Of a stretch of DNA of 64,000 bases, positions 1 to 9,841 are shown piece after piece. A model generated the notes under the pieces. The model was not told the DNA's origin. It searched no databases and saw only the letters and a program-made list of their open reading frames with translations. Each line of letters starts with the position of its first letter. The first letter of the stretch is position 1. Made by a program: the position numbers and the translations under genes. The stretch is from Mucispirillum schaedleri ASF457 (lineage in GTDB: Bacteria > Chrysiogenota > Deferribacteres > Deferribacterales > Mucispirillaceae), in NCBI RefSeq assembly GCF_000487995.2, contig NZ_CP097562.1, forward strand, positions 2,229,001 through 2,293,000. The letters run 5' to 3'.

Positions 1-2
1 AT

Positions 3-2051
3 CCTGTATTAGAAGCAGATTATCCAGTTTATAAGAATATCCGTATTACATGTTATTACTTTTTAAAACAGTATAAGAATATTGAAAAAATTGCAGATAA
101 TATTACAGATACTAATATTACACCTATTATTGCAGATAGTTTTATTATGAGCGGTAAAAATAACAAAGCTAAAAATTATATTAAGGAACTGCCGAAAAAT
201 GATATTTACTATCTGCTGACTGCTAAAATGGATATATCAGATGGCAGGCTTGCAAATGCCAGTGATAAGATTATGAATATTAAAAGTGATAATGAAAAGT
301 TATCATTACTTTTTTATGCAGTAAGTGATAAGTTTGATAAAGTAACACCTGCATTTTTACAGAGTTTTAAGTTTAAAGACAGGGTTAATAATGACTATGT
401 ATATTTTTATACAGGTCTTAAATATTTTGAATATAAAGACTATGCAAACTCTATGCTTTTCTTTTCCATGATAGGCTTTAATAAAGAATTGATTAATTCA
501 TCATACTTTTATCAAGGTATGGCAAGCCTGCAGTTAGATATAAACAGAGCAGAGTATAATTTTAATAAGTTTGTAAATACTGGAAGCGATACTGAAAAAC
601 TTATGCTTGCAAAATTTATGCTTTCCCAGATTTATTTCTTAAAATCTAAATATGATGAAGCACTTATGCTTGTAGATGACTGCACGGCTCAATACTGCGA
701 AGTGTTAAAAGGCGATTTATATCTTGCTTTAAATAATGAAGAAAAAGCATTTGAATATGTAAAAAATAAAACTGATGACAGGTCAAGGCTTATTAGAGCT
801 AATGTTTACTATAATGATAAAAAATATAAAAGTGCTGTTGCAGAACTTGTAAAAATTAAAAAATCAACACCAGATTCTGAATTTTTACTTATGATGAGCC
901 TTTTTAAAGAAAAACGAGTGCTGGATGCAGAAAAAATTATGAAAAACAATAAAGAGGATATTCGCATATTTTCTAATGGTATTCAGCAGCTTATATTAGC
1001 AGGGGAAGGCAGGAAAGCTCTTGCTTATATGGAAGGTTTAAAAGATTTATCGCCAGAATTTAAGCTTGAAAGAGCAAAACTTTTAGCAGCATATAATAAA
1101 ATAAAAGAAGCAAAAGCAGATTATAACTCACTTATTATATCAGGCAGCTATCTTTATGAATCATTAAATGGACTTTTTGAAATTGCTAAAAATGAGAAAA
1201 AAGGCAAGTCATTTATAGATGAAAAACTGAGCTTTATAGAAAAAAGCAGTGAATTTGAAAATAAAGATATGATTATTTCTAAGTTTGCTGCTTATTCTTT
1301 GGAAGTCAATTCGCCAAACACCGCTATTGGCTATGTAAACTTTTTTATGGATAATTATCCCCAGTCTAAATATTATCCAGATGTTCTTGAAACAAGGGCA
1401 AAACTTTTCCGCTTAACAGGCAGATATGACAACTGTATTGCTGATGCAGATAAAATCATCTCAAAAGGTGGAGATATGGCAGAAGATGCTTTATTTATGA
1501 AAGCAGAGTGCATGGAAAATATTAATAAAAATAAGGCTATGGATATATATAAAGAAGTTGCAAAAACAAGCAAAAGATTTTCAAAGCCAGCTTACAGCAG
1601 AGTGGCAGGGCTTAGTAATAGTGCAGAAGATGTGCTTTGGGCATCAGAAAATTTAAAGCAGGGCTCACCAAATCTCTGGCAGGCAGGGTATTTAAGGTTT
1701 ATAGATTTATCAGATAAAAAAGACTTTGATAAACATGCAGCATATATTGAAGAAATGGCAAAAACATCCACACCAGCAGTCCGCTCTGCATCATTATGGC
1801 GTATTGGAAAAAATCAGTTTGAAAATGGCAAAGTGGAAGATGCGGCAGCTAGTTTTATGAAAGGCTATTATCTTTTTCCTAATGAAAAATATGCTGCGGA
1901 GAACTTAATTGGTGCAAAAGCATCTTATACAAAAAGGAAAATGAAAAAAGAATTAGCAGTTGTAGAAAATATGCTGAAAAATTATAATATAAAAAATGAA
2001 AAGTCTACTTCAAATCAAAAAGTGAATATTAGTAGAAAAAATAATAAATAA
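3..2051 (+). CDS. TPR-repeat protein, 5' end outside window
   Basis: The reading frame is open from the first bases of the window, so the ATG at 147 is probably internal and the true start lies upstream. The visible 683 codons are lysine-, asparagine- and alanine-rich helical repeats of about 34 residues, typical of tetratricopeptide repeats (for example the segments around AEKIMKNN and YLFPNEKYAAENL). No enzymatic motif is visible. The stop is 14 bp before a TolQ/ExbB gene with its own AGGAGG site, so this is probably the first visible gene of a TonB/Tol operon. TPR proteins often accompany such systems as periplasmic scaffolds. That role is inferred from position, since the N-terminal signal region cannot be seen. 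Confidence 0.8.
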   Translation, partial: PVLEADYPVYKNIRITCYYFLKQYKNIEKIADNITDTNITPIIADSFIMSGKNNKAKNYIKELPKNDIYYLLTAKMDISDGRLANASDKIMNIKSDNEKLSLLFYAVSDKFDKVTPAFLQSFKFKDRVNNDYVYFYTGLKYFEYKDYANSMLFFSMIGFNKELINSSYFYQGMASLQLDINRAEYNFNKFVNTGSDTEKLMLAKFMLSQIYFLKSKYDEALMLVDDCTAQYCEVLKGDLYLALNNEEKAFEYVKNKTDDRSRLIRANVYYNDKKYKSAVAELVKIKKSTPDSEFLLMMSLFKEKRVLDAEKIMKNNKEDIRIFSNGIQQLILAGEGRKALAYMEGLKDLSPEFKLERAKLLAAYNKIKEAKADYNSLIISGSYLYESLNGLFEIAKNEKKGKSFIDEKLSFIEKSSEFENKDMIISKFAAYSLEVNSPNTAIGYVNFFMDNYPQSKYYPDVLETRAKLFRLTGRYDNCIADADKIISKGGDMAEDALFMKAECMENINKNKAMDIYKEVAKTSKRFSKPAYSRVAGLSNSAEDVLWASENLKQGSPNLWQAGYLRFIDLSDKKDFDKHAAYIEEMAKTSTPAVRSASLWRIGKNQFENGKVEDAAASFMKGYYLFPNEKYAAENLIGAKASYTKRKMKKELAVVENMLKNYNIKNEKSTSNQKVNISRKNNK

Positions 2052-2065
2052 TTTAGGAGGATAAG

Positions 2066-2674
2066 ATGTGGGAATTAATACAGAAAGGTGGTATTACAAT
2101 GTATCCCATCATATTACTTTCTGTTATAGCTTTGGCAGTGTTTTTAGAAAGACTTATTAGTCTTCGTAAAGAAAAATATGTCCCTAAAGCATTTTATGAA
2201 CAGCTTGTTAGTCTTTTAAAAAAGAGAAATATAAATGAAGCAGTAGAAGTATGTAAAGCTGATAAATCAGCTCTTGCAAGAATATCTGAAACTATTATAA
2301 CTAATACTGATTTACCATTATCAAGGCTTTTAGAAGTGGCAGAAGAATCTGGCAGAAATGAGGCAGCAAAGTTAGATAAATTTCTGCCATCATTACAGAC
2401 TATTGTTGCTATTGCACCACTGCTTGGTCTTTTAGGCACAGTTTTAGGTATGATTAAAATATTTGATGTAATAGCATTGCAGGGCACAGGAAATGCAGAA
2501 GCATTATCATCAGGTATTGCAGAAGCTCTGCTTACTACTGCTGCCGGGCTTGTTGTTGCTATTCCAGCACAAATTTTTTATTTTATTGCAAAAGCCAGAG
2601 CAGATGCAATAGGGGTGGCATTAGAAAAAGCATCATCAGAAGTAATGAACCTGCTTTTTAAAGAACATGAATAA
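2066..2674 (+). CDS. MotA/TolQ/ExbB proton channel family protein
   Basis: This 202-aa protein has three membrane segments (about residues 12-30, 108-130 and 150-172). Between them it carries the conserved family region with LPSLQTIVAIAPLLGLLGTV and the later LLTTAAGLVVAIPA. Length and motifs match ExbB/TolQ, the inner-membrane proton channel that energises TonB or TolA. A strong AGGAGG precedes the ATG. Next come an ExbD/TolR gene and a TonB-like gene, forming a complete energy-transduction module. ExbB and TolQ cannot be separated by sequence alone. The TonB-type domain of the third gene favours ExbB. Confidence 0.93.
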   Translation: MWELIQKGGITMYPIILLSVIALAVFLERLISLRKEKYVPKAFYEQLVSLLKKRNINEAVEVCKADKSALARISETIITNTDLPLSRLLEVAEESGRNEAAKLDKFLPSLQTIVAIAPLLGLLGTVLGMIKIFDVIALQGTGNAEALSSGIAEALLTTAAGLVVAIPAQIFYFIAKARADAIGVALEKASSEVMNLLFKEHE

Positions 2675-2692
2675 TAATATTTAGGTTAGTAT

Positions 2693-3097
2693 ATGCGTTT
2701 TCGTAATGAAAAAAAAGATACAAATATTATGATTAATATTACTTCACTAATTGATGTAGTCTTTATTCTGCTTATATTTTTTGCAGTAACTACATCATTT
2801 GTTACACCATCATCTATTAAGGTGGATTTACCAAAAGCAAAAGGCGAGGCAGTGGAGGAAAAGAAAAATATCCGCATAGCTGTTGACAGCACTGGTGCTT
2901 TATTTTTAGATGGTGAAGCTGTAAAAGATGAAGAACTTGAAAGCAAACTGAAAGTATTAAAAGATGTAAATCCTGAAGCACTTATAGTTATAGAAGCAGA
3001 TGAAAAATCTCTCCATGGTAAAGTAGTATTTGTAATAGATAAGGCAAAAAGTGCAGATTATACAAGGTTTGCAATAGCTACTGAGGAAGTAAAATAG
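2693..3097 (+). CDS. Biopolymer transport protein ExbD/TolR
   Basis: This 134-aa protein has one N-terminal membrane helix (about residues 14-36). It contains the family signature INITSLIDVVFILLIFF, including the proton-path aspartate (about D22). A small periplasmic domain with the typical pattern IRIAVDSTGALFLDGEAV follows. It partners the preceding ExbB/TolQ channel, and the next gene begins 3 bp after its stop, implying translational coupling. ExbD is preferred over TolR because of the TonB-like neighbour. Confidence 0.93.
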   Translation: MRFRNEKKDTNIMINITSLIDVVFILLIFFAVTTSFVTPSSIKVDLPKAKGEAVEEKKNIRIAVDSTGALFLDGEAVKDEELESKLKVLKDVNPEALIVIEADEKSLHGKVVFVIDKAKSADYTRFAIATEEVK

Positions 3098-3100
3098 GCT

Positions 3101-3970
3101 GTGCGTTTACTTGCTGTTTTATTAGTTGTATCACTTGCTGTTCATTTAGGTTTACTTGCTGTTCCTTTATCTGAAAAAAAACTGGAAAAAAAGGAAGTAA
3201 TACCAGTATCTATTGTGGACTATAAAACATTAGAGCAGAAAAAAGAACAGCCAGAAAAACAGAAGAAACCAAAGCCAAAACCTGTAGAGAAAAAGGCTGA
3301 AACAAAAAAAGATGTGAAGCAGGAGCCTAAAAAAGAAGTAAAAAAAGAAACTGCCAGTGTGGAAACTAAAAAGGCGGCAGATGCAAAACAGCAGGTAGAA
3401 AATAATAAAATACAGGAAAAACCTTTCCGTCCGCAAGGTGCAGATGACCCACTTGTGCTTCCAGATATTAATGTGCCGCTTACACCAAATAAAACTCTGC
3501 CAGAAATAGCTGTGCCTGATGTGCCAAAACCAAATATTAACAAGCAATTAGAAACAGCAGAAAACAAAAAAAATATTGATATATCAAAAGAACTTTCATC
3601 TTTAAGTGAAGCACAAAAAGAAATGCAGGTAGAAAATAGTATTGCGAGTGAAGTGCAGAAAGAAACAGTAAAGGCAGAAGATGCTGTAAAAGGTAATATT
3701 TATAATTTTGATATTGCACCAGCAGGAAACAGAAAGGTTGTTTATCTTCCGCCAGACCCTGTTTTTGCCCTTGCAAATGATACAAAAGTTACAGTCCGCT
3801 TTAATATAGATAAGGCAGGGAATACATTTAATATTATTTTTATTACACGCAGTTCCATAGATGTGGAAAAATTAGCTTCTGACTATGTAAGCCGTATGAA
3901 GTTTGATGCAATTATTGAAAACAGGGAAGATTTTGCACAAATTACAATGCAGTTTAAAGTTCAAAGATAA
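3101..3970 (+). CDS. TonB-family energy transducer
   Basis: Translation appears to begin at a GTG 3 bp after the ExbD stop. The 289-aa protein has a single N-terminal membrane anchor (residues 2-22) and a long Lys/Pro/Glu-rich periplasmic spacer (about 45-130). It ends in an alpha/beta domain of about 75 residues that starts near VVYLPPDP and contains VTVRFNIDKAGN, typical of TonB_C. TonB couples the inner-membrane proton gradient to outer-membrane receptors. The receptor served is not in the window. TolA is the alternative, but the YPP-like entry and the ID..G pattern fit TonB better. Confidence 0.85.
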   Translation: MRLLAVLLVVSLAVHLGLLAVPLSEKKLEKKEVIPVSIVDYKTLEQKKEQPEKQKKPKPKPVEKKAETKKDVKQEPKKEVKKETASVETKKAADAKQQVENNKIQEKPFRPQGADDPLVLPDINVPLTPNKTLPEIAVPDVPKPNINKQLETAENKKNIDISKELSSLSEAQKEMQVENSIASEVQKETVKAEDAVKGNIYNFDIAPAGNRKVVYLPPDPVFALANDTKVTVRFNIDKAGNTFNIIFITRSSIDVEKLASDYVSRMKFDAIIENREDFAQITMQFKVQR

Positions 3971-4029
3971 TATTCTTATTTATTTTAAGCATTATATCAA
4001 ATGTATAAATGCAAAATTATCACTTATTG

Positions 4030-4256
4030 CAGTTATTTTGAGCCTGTTTTTCAAGGTGAAAAATCTAGATTATTTATATTACAGCAGTGTATAATATATT
4101 TAAATTATCTAATTGCAGATACTTCGCTTAAAAATCAAGCTCAGTATGACTAGTGTAGGGACAGGAAGTCCCGTCTGAAAGTAAGCGAAGGGGCATTTAC
4201 TGCTACCAAGCGTGTTTTAAAAAATACAGGGATGTATTTTTTAAGAAAATATAAAT
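4030..4256 (-). repeat. Dispersed ~228-bp intergenic repeat, reverse copy
   Basis: Read on the minus strand, this stretch matches the tandem repeat units at 30341-30889 along nearly its whole length. It has the hairpin with arms AAAAAATACA / TGTATTTTTT, then TTTTAAAACACGC, then GTCATACTGAGC, GCGAAGTATCT, a TTTAAATATATTAT block, and AGATTTTTCACC with GGCTCAAAA. The middle (4140-4200) is diverged. It fills the 490-bp gap between tonB and purL together with the purL promoter. No gene is visible here. Confidence 0.8.
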
Positions 4257-4377
4257 TTATTTACTTAGCCTTATCACTCTGAATATGATTTCATTTTATA
4301 TCTGCATGTTATATAATTCAATAAATTAAAAATTGTTTTTATAATTTATAAAAATACCTGTTATTTTTATTTTCTAT

Positions 4378-4406
4378 TTGAAAAAAAATAAAAATATCAT
4401 TATAAT
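4378..4406 (+). promoter_or_regulatory. Sigma-70-type promoter of purL
   Basis: A TTGAAA box (4378-4383) and a perfect TATAAT (4401-4406) are separated by 17 bp and lie 56 bp before the purL ATG. It is the best match in the gap. Confidence 0.6.
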
Positions 4407-4461
4407 ACCTTTTTTAAAAAAATGCTGAAAATATTATTAAATAATATTGGGAGTATATATT

Positions 4462-7400
4462 ATGGCTGTCAATCGTATCTATGTTACAAAAAGAAATGAG
4501 CATGCTGTTGAAGCATTAAGGCTTTTTAATATGCTTAAAAATGATGAATCAATTTCAGGGCTTGAAAAACTTACTATATTAAATAGATATGATGTGGAAG
4601 GCTTAAATGATGAACAGTTAAAGGAAACTCTTAATACTGTATTTTCTGAGCCTATGGTTGATGATATATATTTAGAAACATATCCTTTTGGCAGCAGTAA
4701 ATATTTTTCTGTGGAGTATCTGCCCGGTCAGTATGACCAAAGGTCAGACAGTGCAGAGCAGTGTATAAAAGTTATGACAGGGGCTGAAAAAGTAACTGTA
4801 AGATGTGCTAAAACTTATGTGTTAGAAGGCAGTATTAGTGATGATGATGTTAAAAAAGTTATTAGTATTTTAGTTAATACTATTGACCAGAGAATTGCTT
4901 TAGAATTAAAGCCAGAAACTCTTGCATTAATTATGCCAGAGCCTGCACCTGTAAAAGAAGTAGATGGTTTTATAAATATGAATGAAAGCGAGCTTAATGG
5001 TTTAATATTATCCATGGGGCTTGCTATGAATATTGATGATATTAAGTTTTCTCAAAATTATTTTAAAAATCAGGAAAAAAGAAACCCGACTGAAACAGAG
5101 TTAAAGCTGCTTGATACATACTGGTCTGACCATTGCAGACATACCACATTTAATACTATTTTAGAAGATATTAAAATAGAAGACGGAAAATACAGCCGAT
5201 TATTCAATGAAGTATTAGAAAAATACTATACTATGCGTAAAGAAATATATGGGGAAAGTATTAAAAACAAGCCTGTTTCTTTAATGGATATGGCAGTAAT
5301 TGGTGCAAAAGATGCAAAAAGAAAAGGGCTGTTGAATAATTTAGAAGAAAGTGAAGAAAATAATGCATGCTCTATTGAGATAGATGTAAATATAGATGGT
5401 AGAAAAGAGCCATGGCTTTTACAGTTTAAAAATGAAACTCATAACCACCCTACAGAAATTGAGCCATTTGGTGGTGCTGCAACTTGTGTAGGCGGTGCAA
5501 TCCGTGACCCGCTTTCTGGCAGAGCTTATGTATATCAGTCTATGCGTATTACTGGTGGTGCAGACCCTAGAATGCCAGTGGACGATTACTTAAAAGGCAA
5601 AAAACTGCCACAGAGAAAAATAGTTCAGGATGCTGCAAAAGGCTTTTCATCTTATGGCAACCAAATAGGGCTTACAACAGGATATGTTCAGGAATTTTAT
5701 CATAATGGATTTACTGCTAAAAGGCTTGAAACTGGTGCAGTAATAGGTGCATGCCCTAAAAAAGCAGTCCGAAGAGAAAGCCCAAGTGTTAATGATTTAA
5801 TTATACTTCTTGGTGGCAGAACTGGCAGAGATGGGGTAGGTGGTGCAACAGGCTCATCAAAAGAGCATGATGCATCATCTATTGAAATATGCGGAGCAGA
5901 AGTGCAGAAAGGTAATGCACCAGAAGAACATAAAATACAACGGCTTTTCAGAAAAGAAAATGTTTCTGCAATGATTAAAAAATGCAACGATTTTGGAGCA
6001 GGTGGAGTTGCTGTTGCAATAGGCGAACTTGCTGATGGGTTAGAGATAGACTTAAATAAAGTGCCAAAAAAATATGAAGGTTTGACAGGCACAGAAACAG
6101 CACTTTCAGAATCTCAGGAGCGTATGGCTGTTGTTATTGATGCAGCTGATTTAGAAAGCTTTATAAACGAGTGCCGCAAAGAAAATTTAGAAGCAACTCT
6201 TGTTGCAAAAGTTACTGACAGCAAAAGGCTTAAAATGGTGCATGATGGGAAAATAATAGTAGATATATCAAGAGAATTTCTTGATTCTGCAGGGGTAGCA
6301 AGATACCAAAAAGCATATATTTCAAGCCCTGAAAAAACAAACTATATAGAAAATAAAAAATGCGGCTCATTTAAAGAGCTTGTTGAAAATACATTATCAG
6401 ATTTAAATGTATGCTCTCAAAAAGGGCTGGTAGAAATGTTTGACTCTACTATCGGAGCATCAAGTGTTGTAACACCATTTGGCGGTAAAACTGGCAATAC
6501 ACCTGCTCAAAGTATGGTTGCAAAAATACCAGTGCAAAGTGGGGATACAACAACTGTTTCTATTATGGCTTCAGGTTATAATCCATTTATTATGGAGTGG
6601 AGCCCATTTCATGGTGCTTATTTTGCAGTTGTGGAATCTGTTGCAAAAATTGCATCAGCAGGTGGCAGACTTGAAGATATCCGCCTTTCATTTCAGGAAT
6701 ATTTTGAAAGGCTTATGCAGGATGAAAAACGCTGGGGCAAACCAGCAGCTGCATTACTTGGAGCATTAAAGGTTCAGTATGATTTAGGACTTGCAGCAAT
6801 AGGCGGTAAAGACAGTATGTCTGGCACATTTAAAGACAGTGATACAGGCAGAGAAATAAATGTTCCGCCTACGCTGATATCTTTTGCAGCAGCTCCAGCT
6901 GATTTATCAAATATAGTAACTAACCAGATAGAGTTAGACGGCGGAAATGTATATTTATTAAAAACTCCACTTTCAAGTGATGATTTATTAGATATTAAAG
7001 CATTTAAAGAAAACTTAAAAACATTAGAAAAATTAATTGCAGATAAGGTTGTAAAAACAGTGCATACTGTTACAAACGGCGGTGTTATAGAAGCACTTGT
7101 AAAAATGGCTTTTGGTAATATGGCAGGTCTTAATATTAAAAATATCTCACTTAATGAATTATCATTCCCATTTTACGGCAGTTTTTTAATACAGACTAAA
7201 AAAAGCTATGATATTAAAGGCATTAATAATATTACAGAAATTGCAGAGTTAAATCATAATCAGGAATTATCATATAATAATGAAAAAGTTTCATTAGCAG
7301 ATGCTCTTGTGTTGTGGCAAAGTCCATTAGAGCATATTTTTCCAAGTAAAGTGTCTGGTGAAAGTATCATCATTAAACCGCAGGATTATTTGCAGAGAAG

Positions 7401-8241
7401 CAGTTTGAAAAAAGCAAAAGTTATTATTAAACCACAGGTGACAGTGCTTGCTTTACCCGGAACAAATTGTGAATATGATACTAAGCGTATTTTTGAGCAT
7501 GCTGGCAGCCGCACTGTTGAGCCATTTATTTTTAGAAATATGTGTGTAGAAGATGCTTATTCATCATGTAATGAGTTTGCAGAATTAGTAAATAAATCAC
7601 AAATATTAGTTCTTCCCGGTGGATTTAGTGCAGGGGATGAGCCTGAGGGTTCTGGTAAATTTTATGTATCAGTTTTGAAAAATGATAAAGTAAGAAAGGC
7701 TGTTGATGATTTAATTAATAAGAGAGACGGCTTGATTATAGGTATATGCAACGGTTTTCAGGCATTAATTAAAACAGGTATATTAACTTATGGTCATATT
7801 TGTGATTTAAGTGAAGAAGATGCAACTCTTTCTTTTAATACAATAGGCAGACATGTTTCTCAAATGGTGCATACAAGAGTAACATCTCTTAATTCACCAT
7901 GGATGAATTTAAGAAATATAGGTGAAATAGATATTGTTCCCGTATCACATGGCGAGGGCAGGTTTACAGCTCCGCAGAAATTGATTGACAAACTTTTTGA
8001 AAATGGTCAGGTATTGTTCCAGTATACTGATTTAGCAGGAAATATTACAATGGATTCTCCGTATAATCCTAACGGCTCTGTAATGGCGATAGAGGGTATC
8101 TGTTCGCCATGCGGCAGAGCGTTAGGCAAAATGGGGCACAGTGAGCGTTTTGGTAATGGTGTTCATATTAACAATAATTATGGCAATATGAACCAGCGTT
8201 TATTTGAAGCCGGTGTGAAATATTTTACAGGAGAAGAATAA
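4462..8241 (+). CDS. purL: Phosphoribosylformylglycinamidine synthase, single-chain (PurL with glutaminase domain)
   Basis: The enzyme converts FGAR, glutamine and ATP to FGAM, the fourth step of de novo purine synthesis. The ATG at 4462 is preferred over an in-frame TTG at 4447 because GGGAG (4449-4453) sits 8 bp before it, giving 1259 aa. The synthetase half contains FKNETHNHPTEIEPFGGAAT with the catalytic histidine, and a second ATP-grasp-like repeat with GGKTGNTPAQSM. The C-terminal class I glutaminase domain has ALPGTNCEYD, VLPGGFSAGD, the nucleophile cysteine in GICNGFQAL (about residue 1096) and a downstream SHGEGRF histidine. The N-terminal half resembles the clostridial-type single-chain clade. 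The gene is complete. Confidence 0.96.
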   Translation: MAVNRIYVTKRNEHAVEALRLFNMLKNDESISGLEKLTILNRYDVEGLNDEQLKETLNTVFSEPMVDDIYLETYPFGSSKYFSVEYLPGQYDQRSDSAEQCIKVMTGAEKVTVRCAKTYVLEGSISDDDVKKVISILVNTIDQRIALELKPETLALIMPEPAPVKEVDGFINMNESELNGLILSMGLAMNIDDIKFSQNYFKNQEKRNPTETELKLLDTYWSDHCRHTTFNTILEDIKIEDGKYSRLFNEVLEKYYTMRKEIYGESIKNKPVSLMDMAVIGAKDAKRKGLLNNLEESEENNACSIEIDVNIDGRKEPWLLQFKNETHNHPTEIEPFGGAATCVGGAIRDPLSGRAYVYQSMRITGGADPRMPVDDYLKGKKLPQRKIVQDAAKGFSSYGNQIGLTTGYVQEFYHNGFTAKRLETGAVIGACPKKAVRRESPSVNDLIILLGGRTGRDGVGGATGSSKEHDASSIEICGAEVQKGNAPEEHKIQRLFRKENVSAMIKKCNDFGAGGVAVAIGELADGLEIDLNKVPKKYEGLTGTETALSESQERMAVVIDAADLESFINECRKENLEATLVAKVTDSKRLKMVHDGKIIVDISREFLDSAGVARYQKAYISSPEKTNYIENKKCGSFKELVENTLSDLNVCSQKGLVEMFDSTIGASSVVTPFGGKTGNTPAQSMVAKIPVQSGDTTTVSIMASGYNPFIMEWSPFHGAYFAVVESVAKIASAGGRLEDIRLSFQEYFERLMQDEKRWGKPAAALLGALKVQYDLGLAAIGGKDSMSGTFKDSDTGREINVPPTLISFAAAPADLSNIVTNQIELDGGNVYLLKTPLSSDDLLDIKAFKENLKTLEKLIADKVVKTVHTVTNGGVIEALVKMAFGNMAGLNIKNISLNELSFPFYGSFLIQTKKSYDIKGINNITEIAELNHNQELSYNNEKVSLADALVLWQSPLEHIFPSKVSGESIIIKPQDYLQRSSLKKAKVIIKPQVTVLALPGTNCEYDTKRIFEHAGSRTVEPFIFRNMCVEDAYSSCNEFAELVNKSQILVLPGGFSAGDEPEGSGKFYVSVLKNDKVRKAVDDLINKRDGLIIGICNGFQALIKTGILTYGHICDLSEEDATLSFNTIGRHVSQMVHTRVTSLNSPWMNLRNIGEIDIVPVSHGEGRFTAPQKLIDKLFENGQVLFQYTDLAGNITMDSPYNPNGSVMAIEGICSPCGRALGKMGHSERFGNGVHINNNYGNMNQRLFEAGVKYFTGEE

Positions 8242-8260
8242 ATATAGAAACGAGGTAAAA

Positions 8261-9646
8261 ATGAGTAGTTATCCATTAATTATTCAAGGTGGTATGGGTA
8301 TAGCAGTAAGCAGCTATCATCTTGCAAAGGCTGTTTCTATGGCTGGTCAGCTTGGTGTTGTTTCTGGCACAGCAATTGATGCAGTAATGGCTATGCGTCT
8401 TCATTATGGTGATATTTTAGGGAATGTTAGAAGAAGTTTAAATAACTTTCCTGTTAAAGAAATAGGTCAGCAGATGATAGATAAGTTTTATAACACTAAT
8501 AATAAAATTAAGCAGATGTTTAAATTTACTATGCCGTCACTTAATATGAGTCAGGAAAAAGAAAATGAAATAGTTACTGCTAATTTTTCAGAAATATTTT
8601 TAGCAAAAGAAGGTCATAAAGGCATTGTTGGCATAAATTTTTTAGAAAAGATACAGTTTCCTAATTTAGCAGGAATATATGGTGCTTTGCTTGCAGGTAT
8701 TGATTATATTATTATGGGTGCAGGTATTCCAAAAGAGATACCTGCTGTTATAGAAAAACTTACAAGGCATGAAAAAGTAGAATATACATGTAATGTGGAA
8801 AATGCAAAAGAGCCTAAAAAAATGGTTTTTGACCCATCAAGGTTTGGTCTTTCTAATTTAAAATTAAAACGCCCTAAATTTCTTGCTATTATTTCATCAA
8901 ATATTTTAGCAGCTACTTTAATGAAAAAATCACCAGTATCACCAGACGGTTTTATTATAGAAGGTCATCAGGCTGGCGGTCATAATGCTCCACCAAGAGT
9001 ATCAGGCGTATTTAATGAAAATGGCGAGCCATTATATGGCGAAAAAGATATTGTAGATTTAGAAAAAGTAAAAGAATTAAATGTCCCTTTCTGGCTTGCA
9101 GGCTCTTACGGCACAAAAGAAGGGCTTAAAAAGGCATTAGCAGCAGGTGCAGCAGGTATTCAGGCAGGAACAGTTTTTGCTTTTACAAAAGAAGCAGGCT
9201 TTACTGATGATATAAAGCAGAAAGTAATTTCGTCTGATAGTATTAATATAAAAACAGACCCGCTTGCTTCTCCAACAGGGTTTCCATTTAAAGTGGCAGA
9301 TATTGCAGGTTCTTTATCAGATAATGAAATATATAATAAAAGACAGCGTGTATGCAACCTTGGATATTTACGCACAGCATATGAAAAAGATGATGGCTCA
9401 ATAGGTTACAGGTGTGCAGCAGAGCCTGTTGAAATGTATGTAAAAAAGGGCGGCAGAGAAGAAAATACAAGGGGCAGAAAATGCTTATGTAATGCATTAA
9501 TGGCAGCTGCAGGTTTCCCTTTAACATGTAAATCAGGTGAAGAAGAAAAGCCGCTTATAACAATGGGAGATGATTATAAATCTGTAATCAGCAGACCTTA
9601 TGGATACAGTGCTGAAGATGTGGTAAAAGAAATCACAGGTAAGTAG
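8261..9646 (+). CDS. Nitronate monooxygenase / 2-nitropropane dioxygenase family flavoprotein
   Basis: This 461-aa TIM-barrel flavoprotein begins 19 bp after purL with GAGG before the ATG. Family signatures are the N-terminal PLIIQGGMGIAVS, the FMN-site motif EGHQAGGHNAP and the phosphate-binding region AAGAAGIQAGTVFAF. At 461 aa it is longer than classical NMOs (about 320-380). The extra C-terminal part has a cysteine-rich segment (RGRKCLCNALM, and CNLGYLR upstream) seen in a larger bacterial subfamily. The likely reaction is FMN-dependent oxidation of alkyl nitronates or a related enoyl/FMN chemistry. The physiological substrate is unknown. It is probably co-transcribed with purL, and a terminator follows at 9693. 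Confidence 0.85.
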   Translation: MSSYPLIIQGGMGIAVSSYHLAKAVSMAGQLGVVSGTAIDAVMAMRLHYGDILGNVRRSLNNFPVKEIGQQMIDKFYNTNNKIKQMFKFTMPSLNMSQEKENEIVTANFSEIFLAKEGHKGIVGINFLEKIQFPNLAGIYGALLAGIDYIIMGAGIPKEIPAVIEKLTRHEKVEYTCNVENAKEPKKMVFDPSRFGLSNLKLKRPKFLAIISSNILAATLMKKSPVSPDGFIIEGHQAGGHNAPPRVSGVFNENGEPLYGEKDIVDLEKVKELNVPFWLAGSYGTKEGLKKALAAGAAGIQAGTVFAFTKEAGFTDDIKQKVISSDSINIKTDPLASPTGFPFKVADIAGSLSDNEIYNKRQRVCNLGYLRTAYEKDDGSIGYRCAAEPVEMYVKKGGREENTRGRKCLCNALMAAAGFPLTCKSGEEEKPLITMGDDYKSVISRPYGYSAEDVVKEITGK

Positions 9647-9692
9647 TGCTGTAAACTATTTATATTGTTCAATTTATTTCAATTTTAATGTT

Positions 9693-9729
9693 GTCTGAAA
9701 GGGTGTTAAACCTTTTCAGACATTTTTTT
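9693..9729 (+). terminator. Rho-independent terminator after purL-NMO
   Basis: GTCTGAAAGG pairs with CCTTTTCAGAC (one bulged A) and is followed directly by a run of seven T. It lies 46 bp after the NMO stop. Confidence 0.85.
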
Positions 9730-9841
9730 AAAACTTTTTATGAAAAAAAATGTTAAAAATCACTGTATTTTTTTTATTTTTTATGATAAAATAATCGCTT
9801 ATAAAAATACCAAATAATATGAAATATGGGGAATTAGTATT

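Noticed and set aside
147-149. ATG as start of the TPR gene
   Set aside because: The frame is open through the window's left edge and no ribosome site precedes this ATG, so it is most likely internal.
3220-3567. Minus-strand ORFs opposite tonB
   Set aside because: They are shadows of the Lys/Pro-rich tonB spacer and give Phe/Ser-rich nonsense proteins.
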